From NCBI RefSeq assembly GCF_003260975.1, contig NZ_CP030041.1, positions 5,707,501-5,771,500 on the forward strand: a DNA stretch of 64,000 nucleotides. Reading direction: 5' to 3'. This stretch comes from Echinicola strongylocentroti (GTDB taxonomy: Bacteria > Bacteroidota > Bacteroidia > Cytophagales > Cyclobacteriaceae). A program made the position numbers and the translations under genes. Under the pieces are notes generated by a model. That model had not been told where the DNA came from. It searched no databases and was given only the letters and a program-made list of their open reading frames with translations. This document shows, piece by piece, positions 47,297-56,654 of the stretch (within the stretch, counting starts at the first letter, position 1; each line of letters starts with the position of its first letter).

Positions 47297-48754
47297 ATGA
47301 TGAGCCCATTTAAAACCCACCTGTTTCCAAGTCTGACGATCAGTATAAAGCCAGTTCTTTTGGCACTCTTATGCTGTAGTTATTTGAGCTGCATTGCCCA
47401 AGAAAAACCCAATGTAATCATTCTTTTTGCAGATGATCTGGGGTACGGAGACTTAAGCAGTTTTGGGGCACAAGATGTGAAGACGCCCCATATAGATGAG
47501 CTGGCCAGCGAAGGGATCAGGTTTACCGATTTTCAGGTGGCTTCCTCTGTTTGTAGTCCGTCGAGAGCGGCGCTACTCACTGGGCGTTACCCGATGAGGT
47601 GTGGGTTTCCTGTGGCTCAGGGTAAAATCGAAAAACATAAAGATTATGGATTACATCCTGATGAGATCACCATTGCGGATTTACTGTTGAAGGAAGATTA
47701 TGCGACCATGGCCATTGGGAAGTGGCACCTCGGGTTTAATGTCGGCGCACAGCCTGTAGATCATGGTTTTCAGCAGTTTTATGGTTTGCAATCCAATTGG
47801 CACAAAAGTCACCCTGAATTAGATGATGTCTATAATAACCGTGAAGTAGTAAAAGAGAATGTGGCTTTCGAATCACTAATTGGTGACTATACCCAAAAGG
47901 CAATTGCGTATATCGAAGAAAATAAGGAGAACCCTTTTTTCCTCTATTTGGCTTACCATTCTGTTCACTCTCCCATTATGCCAAACGATGCCTTTAAAGG
48001 AACTTCAAAAGGGAGCCTATATGGAGATTTTGTACAGGAATTGGATCATTATGTCGGGGAATTACTGAATGCACTTAGTGAAAATGGGTTGGATGAGGAT
48101 ACCTTGGTGATATTCTTATCTGACAATGGCCCTGCTATATGTCATTTTGGAGGCTCTGCTGGAGCACTAAATGGAGGCAAGTACAGCACCATGGAAGGTG
48201 GTTTTCGTATCCCGGCCATCATAAGGTGGAAGGGGAAAATACCAAGTGGTACAAACAACACCCTTTTATCGTCCATGGATCTCTTACCTACGATAGCCAA
48301 TCTAGCAGGAGCAAAACTTCCCGATGATAGAACCATCGATGGGAAAGATATCACGCCCATCTTGGAGTCAGGACAAGGTACTTCCCCCCATCAATATTTG
48401 TACTATTATAATGGGATCAACTTACAGGCCATAAGAAAAGGAAAGTGGAAACTCCACCTTCCCAGAACGGTAGAAGACCAGCCGTTTTGGTCAAAAAATG
48501 ACAACGCCAAACCCTTTGGCGGAAAGAACCTAAAGAACATCTCATGCAAGGGGTTGGAAGCATTGAAAAGACCGCTGTTGTTCAATTTGGATAATGATAT
48601 GGGAGAGTTGACCGATATTTCTGATGCGCATCCAGAAGTGGTCAAAGAGCTGCTGCTGGAAGCAGAGAGGGTGAGGGCAGAGCTTGGTGATGTAGGTCAA
48701 GTAGGAAGTGACCAACGAGTGCCTCCCTTCGATGATATTCAAGAAAAGTTCTAA
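47297..48754 (+). CDS. S1-family sulfatase
   Basis: A 485-residue sulfatase. The frame is open further upstream to 47177, but that would overlap the previous gene by 110 bp. The ATG at 47297 (or 47300) follows the previous stop by 10 bp and precedes a hydrophobic signal (VLLALLCCSYLSCIAQ). Motifs: FADDLGYGDLSSF (Asp46-Asp47), Cys86 in CSPSRAALLTGRYPMR, GKWHLGFNVG, FFLYLAYHSVHSP, LSDNGPAICHFGGSAG and MEGGFRIP. The YYYNGINLQAIRKGKWKLHLP segment is the closest match in the window to the sulfatase remnant at 14421-14660. Confidence 0.95.
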   Translation: MMSPFKTHLFPSLTISIKPVLLALLCCSYLSCIAQEKPNVIILFADDLGYGDLSSFGAQDVKTPHIDELASEGIRFTDFQVASSVCSPSRAALLTGRYPMRCGFPVAQGKIEKHKDYGLHPDEITIADLLLKEDYATMAIGKWHLGFNVGAQPVDHGFQQFYGLQSNWHKSHPELDDVYNNREVVKENVAFESLIGDYTQKAIAYIEENKENPFFLYLAYHSVHSPIMPNDAFKGTSKGSLYGDFVQELDHYVGELLNALSENGLDEDTLVIFLSDNGPAICHFGGSAGALNGGKYSTMEGGFRIPAIIRWKGKIPSGTNNTLLSSMDLLPTIANLAGAKLPDDRTIDGKDITPILESGQGTSPHQYLYYYNGINLQAIRKGKWKLHLPRTVEDQPFWSKNDNAKPFGGKNLKNISCKGLEALKRPLLFNLDNDMGELTDISDAHPEVVKELLLEAERVRAELGDVGQVGSDQRVPPFDDIQEKF

Positions 48755-48774
48755 GCCTAAACAACCCAATTGAA

Positions 48775-50238
48775 ATGAAATTGAATCATAAGTCCTTAAG
48801 GAACATGAAATTAAGTGTGTTTATTTTACTGGTTTGTTTCAGTAGTTCCTTAAGGTCACAGGCACAAGACAAGCCCAATATCATTTTAATTTTTGTAGAT
48901 GATTTAGGCTATGGTGATTTGGGGTGTTATGGTTCTCCAACTATTGAAACTCCCCATATTGACCGCATGGCTTCTGAGGGAATACGATTTACTAGTTTTT
49001 ATGCAGCAGCAGTTTGTGGCCCTTCTCGGGCACAATTAATGACGGGGTCTTATCATTCGCGAGTGAGTCACTCATTTAACGAATTACCTGAATCCCAATA
49101 TGGACTTCACTCAAATGAGACTACCATTCCAGAACTTCTTAAAACAGCGGGATACAAGACCATGCATATTGGCAAATGGCATTTAGGTGATGCTCCGGAA
49201 TTTCTCCCAACTCGGCAAGGTTTTGACAAGTTTTTTGGATTTCCCTACTCACATGATATGTGGCCGTACCATTGTAATACAACTGTAAAAGATTTAAAAG
49301 ATACCGCCTTGATGCAACAAATACTTGAGCGAGCTGATGAGGTTGGCTATACTGTTGGGGGCGAATGGAGCTTTCCTCCCTTGCCCTTAATGGAAGATGA
49401 AGAAGTGATTGAACTAAATCCGGATCAAGTTCAAATGACCACTCGTTTTACAGAAAAGGCTATTGAATTTATTGAAAATAATTCCCGTCAACCTTTTTTC
49501 TTATACTTGGCCCATACCATGCCCCATACACCATTGTTTGCCAGCGATAAGTTTAAGGGCAAGTCAGACAGGGGATTGTATGGCGATGCCATTATGGAAG
49601 TTGATTGGAGTTGTGGGCAGATAATAGAAAAACTGAAAGAGTTGGGAATAGATAATAACACCTTGGTGGTTTTTTCTTCAGATAATGGCCCAACCCCTAA
49701 ATATGGTACTGATGGTGGTTCAGCAGGGCCTCTTAGGGGAGCAAAAGGAAGCTTGTATGAGGGAGGCATACGCGTTCCTGCTATTTTTAGATGGACTGGA
49801 AATATTCTGGGAGGTAGGCGTACCAATGCTATGGCCAGTACCATTGATCTGCTTCCTACCTTTGCTCACTTGGCAGGAGCTGAAATACCAGGCGATAGGA
49901 TTATAGATGGAACCAACTTATCATCTTTGCTCATGGGGAAAAAAGAGACTTCTCCACATAGATTCTTGCATTATTTTGGAGGAAGTCAAGCCAAAGCCCC
50001 GGCTAACTATAGGGCGATACGAGATGACAAGTGGAAAATGTTCTTGAAAAATAATTCTTCAGGCGAGTTAGCACCATTGGAATTATATAATCTTGAAAAA
50101 GATCCTTCTGAGAAGTATGATAAGTTAAAACAACATCCCGAAATCTCAAATAGATTACTCAAGGAAGCTGAGATTTTCTATGCTGAACTGGAAAAAAACA
50201 AAAGACCAGTAGGGGAATTGAATTCAAATACTAAATAG
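48775..50238 (+). CDS. S1-family sulfatase
   Basis: A 487-residue secreted sulfatase. An internal Met at 48805 (MKLSVFILLVCFSSSLRSQAQ) gives the more compact signal peptide. Motifs: FVDDLGYGDLGCYG (Asp42-Asp43), Cys81 in CGPSRAQLMTGSYHSR, GKWHLGDAPEFLPTRQGF, FFGFPYSHDMWPYHCN, SSDNGPTPKYG and YEGGIRVPAIF. The EFLPTRQGF...PYSHD block is shared with the sulfatases at 23620 and 30282. The nucleotide sequence reads more AT-rich than its neighbours (many TTA, AAT and GAA codons), a possible sign of later acquisition; this is an impression, not a count. It ends 2 bp before the next gene. Confidence 0.95.
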   Translation: MKLNHKSLRNMKLSVFILLVCFSSSLRSQAQDKPNIILIFVDDLGYGDLGCYGSPTIETPHIDRMASEGIRFTSFYAAAVCGPSRAQLMTGSYHSRVSHSFNELPESQYGLHSNETTIPELLKTAGYKTMHIGKWHLGDAPEFLPTRQGFDKFFGFPYSHDMWPYHCNTTVKDLKDTALMQQILERADEVGYTVGGEWSFPPLPLMEDEEVIELNPDQVQMTTRFTEKAIEFIENNSRQPFFLYLAHTMPHTPLFASDKFKGKSDRGLYGDAIMEVDWSCGQIIEKLKELGIDNNTLVVFSSDNGPTPKYGTDGGSAGPLRGAKGSLYEGGIRVPAIFRWTGNILGGRRTNAMASTIDLLPTFAHLAGAEIPGDRIIDGTNLSSLLMGKKETSPHRFLHYFGGSQAKAPANYRAIRDDKWKMFLKNNSSGELAPLELYNLEKDPSEKYDKLKQHPEISNRLLKEAEIFYAELEKNKRPVGELNSNTK

Positions 50239-50240
50239 CT

Positions 50241-51749
50241 ATGATGAGATGTTTTAAAATTTTGGCACAGGGCTTCTTTTTGTTTTATGGTTTGTATCCT
50301 TGCATGGCCGATCAAATCAAGAATAGGACACCCAATATCATCTTCATCATGGCGGATGATCTGGGCTGGCAGGATGTAGGGTTTATGGGGAGTCAGTGGT
50401 TTGAAACGCCCAACTTGGATAAAGTGGCGGAGGAAAGCCTTGTTTTTACCAATGCGTATATGTACCCTACTTGTTCTCCATCCAGAGCGGCTTTGTTGAC
50501 AGGGAAACAGTCCTTCAGGACAGGCGTGTACAATGTTCCCGTGTTAGAAAAAGGAGACAACAACCATAATATTTTTTCACGCTGGACGGTGGGGTTAGAG
50601 CATACCATGTATGCAGCGCCCTTGAAAGAAGCAGGGTATAGGTCTATCCATTTAGGAAAGTGGCATGTGGTAGGCCCCCATCCCGATGAAGAGACCGATT
50701 ACCCATTTGTGAAACCATTAAAGCAGCCTGCAAATGGGAGCTTTGACTGGTTAGAAAAACACAAATCAGCAAAGATTCAGCAATACTATCCCACAGGAAA
50801 GGGATTTCATGAAAATGTAGGAGGAACTTGGTGGGGGGATCCTGCCAGAGGATATGAAGCAGGGTATCGTTCAGAGAGCGGTGGTTATATAGCACCGTTC
50901 AACAACCCGTTTATAGAAGAAAAAGAAAGTGATGAATGGCTTACTGACAGGCTTACGGACGAAGCCATTGATTTTATCAAAAGGAATAAAGACCAACCCT
51001 TTTTTGTCAACCTTCATTACTATGCCCCGCATCGCCCCACGGTGCCAAGAAACGAAGAGTGGCTTCAGAAGTTTTTGGAGAAGTCTCCTGATGAACACAC
51101 GGGACAGGGCAGTAATAATCTTGAAGAAATAGCCGGTTACGCCACCATGATCGCCTCCCTTGATGAAAATGTGCAGCGTATTTTTGATTATTTGGATAAG
51201 GAAGGACTACGAGAAAATACATTGGTGATCTTTACTTCCGATAATGGGTTTAACGGGCTGCAGAGTGGTACCAATACGCTTCGAGGTGCCAAAGGGACCG
51301 TTTATGAAGGCGGCATCCGAGTACCAGCTTTAGTAAACTGGAAAGGACAGGTAGCGCCGGGGGTTTCGGATGTGCCGGTCAGTGGTATGGACTATTTCCC
51401 TACATTTTTGGAATTGGCAGGTGTCAATAACTATACGGGTGTTTTGGATGGAGAAAGCCTGGTACCACTTCTGGAACAACGTGAACTTAAGGAGCGACCG
51501 CTTTTTTGGCATATTGCCAGCACCTATAAAAATCCCCCTTGCTCCATAATAAGAAAAGGTAAATGGAAATTGATCCAATTTTTACTTGATGGAGAAATAG
51601 AACTTTACGATTTGGAAAAAGACGTCAAAGAGTCAAACAACCTAGCGGATGAAAGACCAGTAATATCTGCTCAGTTGGTAGATGAACTTACCAAGTGGAG
51701 AAAGCAGCATCAAGTACCACTTCCTTCCGCTTCTAAATTGGTCTTTTAA
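50241..51749 (+). CDS. S1-family sulfatase
   Basis: A 502-residue secreted sulfatase. Motifs: MADDLGWQDVGFMGSQWF (Asp39-Asp40), formylglycine Cys78 in CSPSRAALLTGKQSFR, LGKWHVVGPHP, FFVNLHYYAPHRP, TSDNGFNGLQSG and YEGGIRVPALV. A long insertion between GKWH and the next helix carries KHKSAKIQQYYPTGKGFH and a glycine/tyrosine-rich run. The DDLGWQD opening and this insertion place it in another S1 sub-group, related in style to the gene at 44341. The gene ends a run of five sulfatases; its stop overlaps AACCCGGGGGTT, which looks like the two bare ends of the palindromic element joined together. Confidence 0.95.
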   Translation: MMRCFKILAQGFFLFYGLYPCMADQIKNRTPNIIFIMADDLGWQDVGFMGSQWFETPNLDKVAEESLVFTNAYMYPTCSPSRAALLTGKQSFRTGVYNVPVLEKGDNNHNIFSRWTVGLEHTMYAAPLKEAGYRSIHLGKWHVVGPHPDEETDYPFVKPLKQPANGSFDWLEKHKSAKIQQYYPTGKGFHENVGGTWWGDPARGYEAGYRSESGGYIAPFNNPFIEEKESDEWLTDRLTDEAIDFIKRNKDQPFFVNLHYYAPHRPTVPRNEEWLQKFLEKSPDEHTGQGSNNLEEIAGYATMIASLDENVQRIFDYLDKEGLRENTLVIFTSDNGFNGLQSGTNTLRGAKGTVYEGGIRVPALVNWKGQVAPGVSDVPVSGMDYFPTFLELAGVNNYTGVLDGESLVPLLEQRELKERPLFWHIASTYKNPPCSIIRKGKWKLIQFLLDGEIELYDLEKDVKESNNLADERPVISAQLVDELTKWRKQHQVPLPSASKLVF

Positions 51750-51954
51750 CCCGGGGGTTGAGATGTTAAGAAAGTAAGGTAAAGTAGCTGGCTTAATTTT
51801 CACAACCACATTAGACACATAGGGCACAATAGGAGAAAGTATCCAAAAACCATTCCCCTTGCAGGCTGAAAGCCTAGTTCAACACCTTCATCTAGCCATA
51901 CCAAATTCCACGCTATAGAAGCCTTCCGGACTTAGATGGAATGATGTATAGAGA
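51750..51954. other. Non-coding gap with no clear feature
   Basis: This stretch, up to the near-palindrome at 51955, contains a short hairpin AGGCTgaaAGCCT near 51860-51876 and no recognisable gene. It separates two operon-like blocks. Confidence 0.4.
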
Positions 51955-51973
51955 ACACTTGTGCACAGGTGTG
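51955..51973. promoter_or_regulatory. Near-palindromic 19-bp site, copy 1 (putative operator)
   Basis: ACACTTGTGCACAGGTGTG is identical to 60711-60729. Its first 18 bases form a palindrome with one mismatch per arm (ACACTTGTG against ACACCTGTG). It lies about 113 bp upstream of the truncated sulfatase start (52086). Further downstream both loci also share TTAATAATTG (52044-52053) and an AACCCAAA-TAAAACC-TATGAA leader. A regulator-binding site is the simplest reading. Confidence 0.6.
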
Positions 51974-52085
51974 TACAGAATAAAGGGAGGATTTATGCTT
52001 AATGTTGCTTTCTAAATAGTAGATTGTAAAAGGATTTATATCATTAATAATTGGTCATAAACAATAAAACCCAAAGTAAAACCAT

Positions 52086-52544
52086 ATGAATAGGGGTGTG
52101 CTCCTGATTATGTTCTTCTTAGTAGTGGTGTTTTCTAGCCTTCAAGCTCAAGCACAACCACTCTACAACAGCCGTCCTGGCCTTATTCTCCTAATGAAGG
52201 ATGATCAGGGTATCGATGATTTGGTCTGTATGGGAAACAAGGCCGTAATCCCCTCTCATATAGATCACTTTTATAGACATTCCACACGTTTTTCTTACTT
52301 CTGCGTCAGCCCTACTTATGCTCCCATGAGAGCGACATGTATGAGCGGATATTTGCCATTTGAGGGAGGAACCCAAGTTCCTGCTTTTTGGTACAGGAAA
52401 GAAAAATTAGAAGAAAGAAAAGACATAGATGGCCTTACTGCGCATATTGATTTATACCAGCCCTTTTGTGAAGTGGCAGGAGCCAAGCTCCGCGTAAAAA
52501 TGCACCTATTGTCGGAGAGGTATTTGGTACCACTTCCGGATTAG
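52086..52544 (+). pseudogene. Truncated S1 sulfatase lacking the formylglycine cysteine
   Basis: A 152-codon intact frame with a signal peptide (VLLIMFFLVVVFSSLQAQAQ) and the first metal site (MKDDQGIDD). The active-site motif is degenerate: PTYAPMRATCMSG has Tyr78 where the formylglycine Cys belongs and Met81 for the following Ser/Thr. It then jumps directly to FEGGTQVPAFW and KDIDGLTAHIDLYQPF. Those correspond to YEGGHRVPLF and KDIDKLVAHYDLLPTF in the intact sulfatase just downstream (52582). About 250 residues, including GKWH and the second metal site, are missing. It cannot be an active sulfatase. It may be a decayed duplicate of its neighbour, or a short exported protein kept for another reason. 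Confidence 0.75.
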
Positions 52545-52581
52545 CTAAACGGCAGTGATTCCGGATAGAACCTTGTAGATA

Positions 52582-54411
52582 ATGAATTACCCCAAAAATA
52601 ACCTGTATACTATGACGTATAAAATGAAAATTGCATTAAAAACACTCGTTTTCCTTGTAGGAGGGATATGGTTTTGCCAGTATGAGGCTGTAGCACAAAA
52701 AAAGCCCAATGTTATCTTTGTCATCACCGATGACCAAGGGACTGGGGACTTAGGCGCATCAGGTAATCCCTATATCAAAACGCCCCACCTGGACGCCTTC
52801 TATGATGATGCTGTCAGGTTTACCAACTATCACGTCTCCACTACTTGTGCACCCACCAGAGGAGCTATCATGACGGGGAGGCACACTAACCGTGTCAATG
52901 TGTTTCATACCATTACGGGGCGTTCACTGCTTTTTGAAGATGAAGTGATATTGCCCCAGGTGTTTGCCCAAAACGGCTATACCAATGGTATGTTTGGTAA
53001 ATGGCACTTAGGCGATAATTATCCGTTTAGACCGGAGGATAGAGGGTTTCATGAAGTAGTTCGCCATGGTGGGGGCGGCATTAGCCAAGGTCCTGACTAC
53101 TGGGGCAATGACTATTTTGATGACACCTATTGGCACAATGGCGAGCTGGAAAAATATCAAGGGTATTGCACAGATGTATTCTTTTCGGAGGCCATGGATT
53201 TTATTGAAGAAAATAAGGATAAGCCATTTTTTGCCTATATATCCACCAATGCACCCCATGCGCCCCTGAACGTACCTAAGGAGTATTTGGACATGTATAT
53301 GGATATCAATGATGAAGAACTCCCAGAGCGATTCAAGCGATTTTACGGCATGATTACCAATATCGATGACAACTTTAAACGACTTCAAGAGAAGCTCGAT
53401 GAGCTTGGGCTGACAGAAAACACCATACTGGTATTTACTACTGATAATGGAACTGCCGGAGGAAAGAGGGTTTATGATGGCGGCTTGAGGGGCAGTAAAG
53501 GCAGTGTGTACGAGGGAGGTCACCGTGTGCCTTTGTTTATCCGTTGGCCGGATGGGCAGCTGACAGGAGGTAAAGACATTGATAAACTTGTGGCGCACTA
53601 TGATTTGCTGCCCACGTTTGTGGATCTTCTGGGCTTTGATTTTAATCCCGTAAAATCCCTTGATGGTGTAAGCCTAAAACCATTAATGGCTGATAATCCA
53701 CAATCATGGCCAAACAGGATCTTATATGTGGATACCCAACGGCTACAGAACCTGGTGAAGTACAAAAACTATTCAGTAATGGATGAAAGATGGCGATTGG
53801 TGGATGGGGAAGAACTGTATGATATGAGTACAGATAAGATCCAATCCAAGAATGTTATCGATCAGCATCCATTGGTGGCAGAAAAGCTAGCTGTGGGGTA
53901 TGAAAAATGGTGGGAGTCCATAATGGCTGAGGGGCCAAACGAACGGTATGCCTATATAAAAGTAGGTTCTGATGAGGAAAATCCAAGTCGCATTTCTGCC
54001 CATGATATGTTGACCGGAAAACATGGGCACGCTTGGCACCAAGATGGAGCCACCAATGCCTCGCAGGCGACTGGACGGTGGAAAATAGCGTTTGTCGAGG
54101 ATGGAGAGTACTCCATTACCCTGAGGAGGTTTCCTCGAGAAAGTGGCTTGGGCATAAATGCTGTTTTTCCCGCCGGGGATAAACCCATAGAGCTGGAAAG
54201 GGATATGCAGGCCAGCACAAAGAGCGACTTTAAAGAGGCTTATTTGTACGTGGCAAACCTGTCCAAAACCGAAAGTATCCAATCAGGCCAAGAAGAGGTG
54301 ACCTTTACGGGGAAGATTTCCGCAGGTAAATACGATATGGAAGCACAGCTCATTGATTCCAACGATCGGGTGCACCCAGCTTACTATGTCTATATCGAAA
54401 AATTAAGATGA
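52582..54411 (+). CDS. S1-family sulfatase with C-terminal beta-sandwich domain
   Basis: A 609-residue secreted sulfatase; the best signal peptide starts at the Met at 52624 (MKIALKTLVFLVGGIWFCQYEAVAQ). Motifs: ITDDQGTGDLGASG (Asp50-Asp51), Cys89 in CAPTRGAIMTGRHTNR, GKWHLGDNYPFRPEDRGF, FFAYISTNAPHAP, TTDNGTAGGKR and YEGGHRVPLFIRWP. A run of Gly/Trp/Asp (GGGGISQGPDYWGNDYFDD) follows the GKWH block. After the usual sulfatase end, about residues 465-609 form an extra beta-rich domain (RWKIAFVEDGEYSITLRRFP) seen in some long sulfatases, likely structural or glycan-binding. Its stop overlaps the next gene (ATGA). Confidence 0.95.
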   Translation: MNYPKNNLYTMTYKMKIALKTLVFLVGGIWFCQYEAVAQKKPNVIFVITDDQGTGDLGASGNPYIKTPHLDAFYDDAVRFTNYHVSTTCAPTRGAIMTGRHTNRVNVFHTITGRSLLFEDEVILPQVFAQNGYTNGMFGKWHLGDNYPFRPEDRGFHEVVRHGGGGISQGPDYWGNDYFDDTYWHNGELEKYQGYCTDVFFSEAMDFIEENKDKPFFAYISTNAPHAPLNVPKEYLDMYMDINDEELPERFKRFYGMITNIDDNFKRLQEKLDELGLTENTILVFTTDNGTAGGKRVYDGGLRGSKGSVYEGGHRVPLFIRWPDGQLTGGKDIDKLVAHYDLLPTFVDLLGFDFNPVKSLDGVSLKPLMADNPQSWPNRILYVDTQRLQNLVKYKNYSVMDERWRLVDGEELYDMSTDKIQSKNVIDQHPLVAEKLAVGYEKWWESIMAEGPNERYAYIKVGSDEENPSRISAHDMLTGKHGHAWHQDGATNASQATGRWKIAFVEDGEYSITLRRFPRESGLGINAVFPAGDKPIELERDMQASTKSDFKEAYLYVANLSKTESIQSGQEEVTFTGKISAGKYDMEAQLIDSNDRVHPAYYVYIEKLR

Positions 54412-56639
54412 TACCCTTGGTTTCCAAAGAAAGTCCCTGGTCTTATTCCTCCGGTGCAACACTCGAAGGTGCTGTGAAATACTTGTTGATCATTTTCATC
54501 CTAATAGGAGGAAGCATAATCGGTCCCACCTACGCAAGGGCGATTCAAGAGGCTGATTTTTATGTATCACCACAAGGGTCGGACGATTGGTCCGGCACCT
54601 TGTCTTCGCCCAATAGCGATGCGTCAGATGGACCCTTTGCTAGCTTGGAAAGAGCCCGAGATGCCGTGAGAGAGCTAAAGAAAGACCAAAAAAAGGCAAT
54701 AGTCGTCCAAGTGAGAGAAGGTGTCTATCGGCTAAGGGAGACCGTGGTTTTTGGGGTGGAAGATTCAGGAGAAGGCACAAATACCATTAGCTACGAGGCC
54801 TATCCTGACGAAACTCCAGTCTTCAGTTCAGGCCAGCAGATCACAGGTTGGAAACGAGTGACTTCAGACCTTCCCGGTTTGCCGGAAGTAGCGCGCGGGA
54901 ATATTTGGGTAGCCAATATCTCCCAAAAGTTCTTTACACTCTATGATGCTGATGGGCTTTTGCCCCGTGCACGTTCAGACGGCTTTATCTCCCTGGATGG
55001 TGGAAACGGAAGAAACCGGCTGCATTTTCCGGCAGGAACCATCAAGGACTGGTCTAATCTATCGGATGTGGAAATTATCGTACGTCCGCATCACGCTTGG
55101 ATCACGAATATTCTACCCTTGGAATCTGTAAATGAAGAGACGAATATCGCTACTACTTCTCTCGATGCCACCTACGCAATGAACAAGCTCCATTTTTTGC
55201 CAGATACTAAAAACTGCTGGATCGAGAATGTACTGGAGGAACTTGATGAGCCTGGAGAGTGGGTGTTGAACACCACATCAGGCAAGCTATATCTATGGAG
55301 GCGAAATGATTCGCCCGTGGTAGCTCCTACATTAAATGAATTGATTAGGGTAGAAGGAAGGATCGATTATGATGGGCCTTCAGATGAACCTGTCAGGAAC
55401 CTTCGTTTTAAAGGCCTGACATTTAAGCATGGCAAACGTTATCAACTTTCCCCTGAAGACAAAGGACTCCAGCACGATTGGGATATGCTGGATAAGGACA
55501 ATGCGATATTACGGCTACGAGGAACCGAAAACTGTGTGGTGGAGAGCTGTCATTTCTTGCACAGCGGGAGTGGAGCGATTCGGGTGGACTTACATGGAAT
55601 TGGCAACACCCTATCCAGTAACCATATAGAGCATATGGGTGGAGGAGGGATCTTGCTATGTGGCTATGGGCCAGGGACAAAGGATGTAAACAAAGAGAAT
55701 ACTGTTTATAATAACCACATCCATCATGTCGGAGAGGTTTACTGGCATTCGCCAGGGATATTCCTATGGCAAAGCGGCGAAAACCGTGTTGCCAATAACC
55801 TTATCCATCATACTGATTACACGGCCTTGATCATGTCGGGATGCATGTCGCATTTTTTTATGAAGAACGGTCGTGAGTTGACACGTACTATTCGGCGCCA
55901 TGAGCTTAGCCACCTTCCAGAAGAGGTGGTCCGTGAAGATATATTGCCCTTTTTACATACCCATGATAACATGGTCGAGTATAATGAAATCCATCATTCC
56001 ATGTTACGCCTTGGAGATGGAAATGCCATATATATCCGTGCTTCTGGAGAGGATAATGTGATTAGGCGAAATTACATCCATGATATGGTAGGAGAGACCC
56101 AGATGCAGGCAGCCGTTCGTACAGATGGGGGGCAGACGGGTACATTGATCACCGAAAACCTGCTGTATCGATGTACGTCGCAAGGAATCCTAACCAAACT
56201 TGATAACCGGGTAGAAAACAACATAGTAGTGGATATAATCGCACCACCTCGAGGCTACTACCTTTCGGTGCGTGAAGGGCCTCTGACGGGTGCGTCTATT
56301 AAGCGAAACGTATTCTATTCTACCAATGAAACAGGGAAGTTTATCGATGAACTGCCTTCTGGAAGAGAAGGGAGCTCCGAGGACCGTCGAGGGCGGCTTC
56401 TTGCCAGGGTGATGGACGCAGACACTGATTATAATATTTACTTCTGTAAAACTAATCCCAAGAAGGGAAAAGCACTGATCGATAAAAACCAACAAGATGG
56501 AGTAGATCTCCACAGTAAGGCCGTCGATCCGCTATTTGTAGATCCTGAAAATGGAGACTTTAACTTTAAATCAGGTTCACCAGCATTGGAAATGGGCATT
56601 GTGCCAATTGATCTTTCGCAGGTTGGTTTACGGGAATAG
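54408..56639 (+). CDS. Right-handed parallel beta-helix protein, GH141-like
   Basis: A 743-residue exported protein with a hydrophobic segment at about residues 25-43. The mature part starts DFYVSPQGSDDWSGTL and has PFASLERARDAVREL, then VQVREGVYRLRETVVF and SYEAYPDETPVFSSGQ, as in GH141-type beta-helix enzymes. The middle holds repeated short strands with His-rich turns (NHIHHVGEVYWHSPGIFLWQ, NLIHHTDYTALIMSG, NEIHHSMLRLGDGNAIYI). Known GH141 members include an alpha-L-fucosidase and a xylanase. The flanking GH29 genes favour the fucosidase type, but this is inference, and polysaccharide-lyase-like or uncharacterised helix proteins are possible. It starts within the previous stop codon. Confidence 0.72.
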   Translation: MIPLVSKESPWSYSSGATLEGAVKYLLIIFILIGGSIIGPTYARAIQEADFYVSPQGSDDWSGTLSSPNSDASDGPFASLERARDAVRELKKDQKKAIVVQVREGVYRLRETVVFGVEDSGEGTNTISYEAYPDETPVFSSGQQITGWKRVTSDLPGLPEVARGNIWVANISQKFFTLYDADGLLPRARSDGFISLDGGNGRNRLHFPAGTIKDWSNLSDVEIIVRPHHAWITNILPLESVNEETNIATTSLDATYAMNKLHFLPDTKNCWIENVLEELDEPGEWVLNTTSGKLYLWRRNDSPVVAPTLNELIRVEGRIDYDGPSDEPVRNLRFKGLTFKHGKRYQLSPEDKGLQHDWDMLDKDNAILRLRGTENCVVESCHFLHSGSGAIRVDLHGIGNTLSSNHIEHMGGGGILLCGYGPGTKDVNKENTVYNNHIHHVGEVYWHSPGIFLWQSGENRVANNLIHHTDYTALIMSGCMSHFFMKNGRELTRTIRRHELSHLPEEVVREDILPFLHTHDNMVEYNEIHHSMLRLGDGNAIYIRASGEDNVIRRNYIHDMVGETQMQAAVRTDGGQTGTLITENLLYRCTSQGILTKLDNRVENNIVVDIIAPPRGYYLSVREGPLTGASIKRNVFYSTNETGKFIDELPSGREGSSEDRRGRLLARVMDADTDYNIYFCKTNPKKGKALIDKNQQDGVDLHSKAVDPLFVDPENGDFNFKSGSPALEMGIVPIDLSQVGLRE

Positions 56640-56654
56640 CAAAACTTGAAAGGT

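Noticed and set aside
53008-53598. 196-codon minus-strand frame opposite the sulfatase at 52582
   Set aside because: It is antisense to conserved sulfatase motifs, with no family features of its own.
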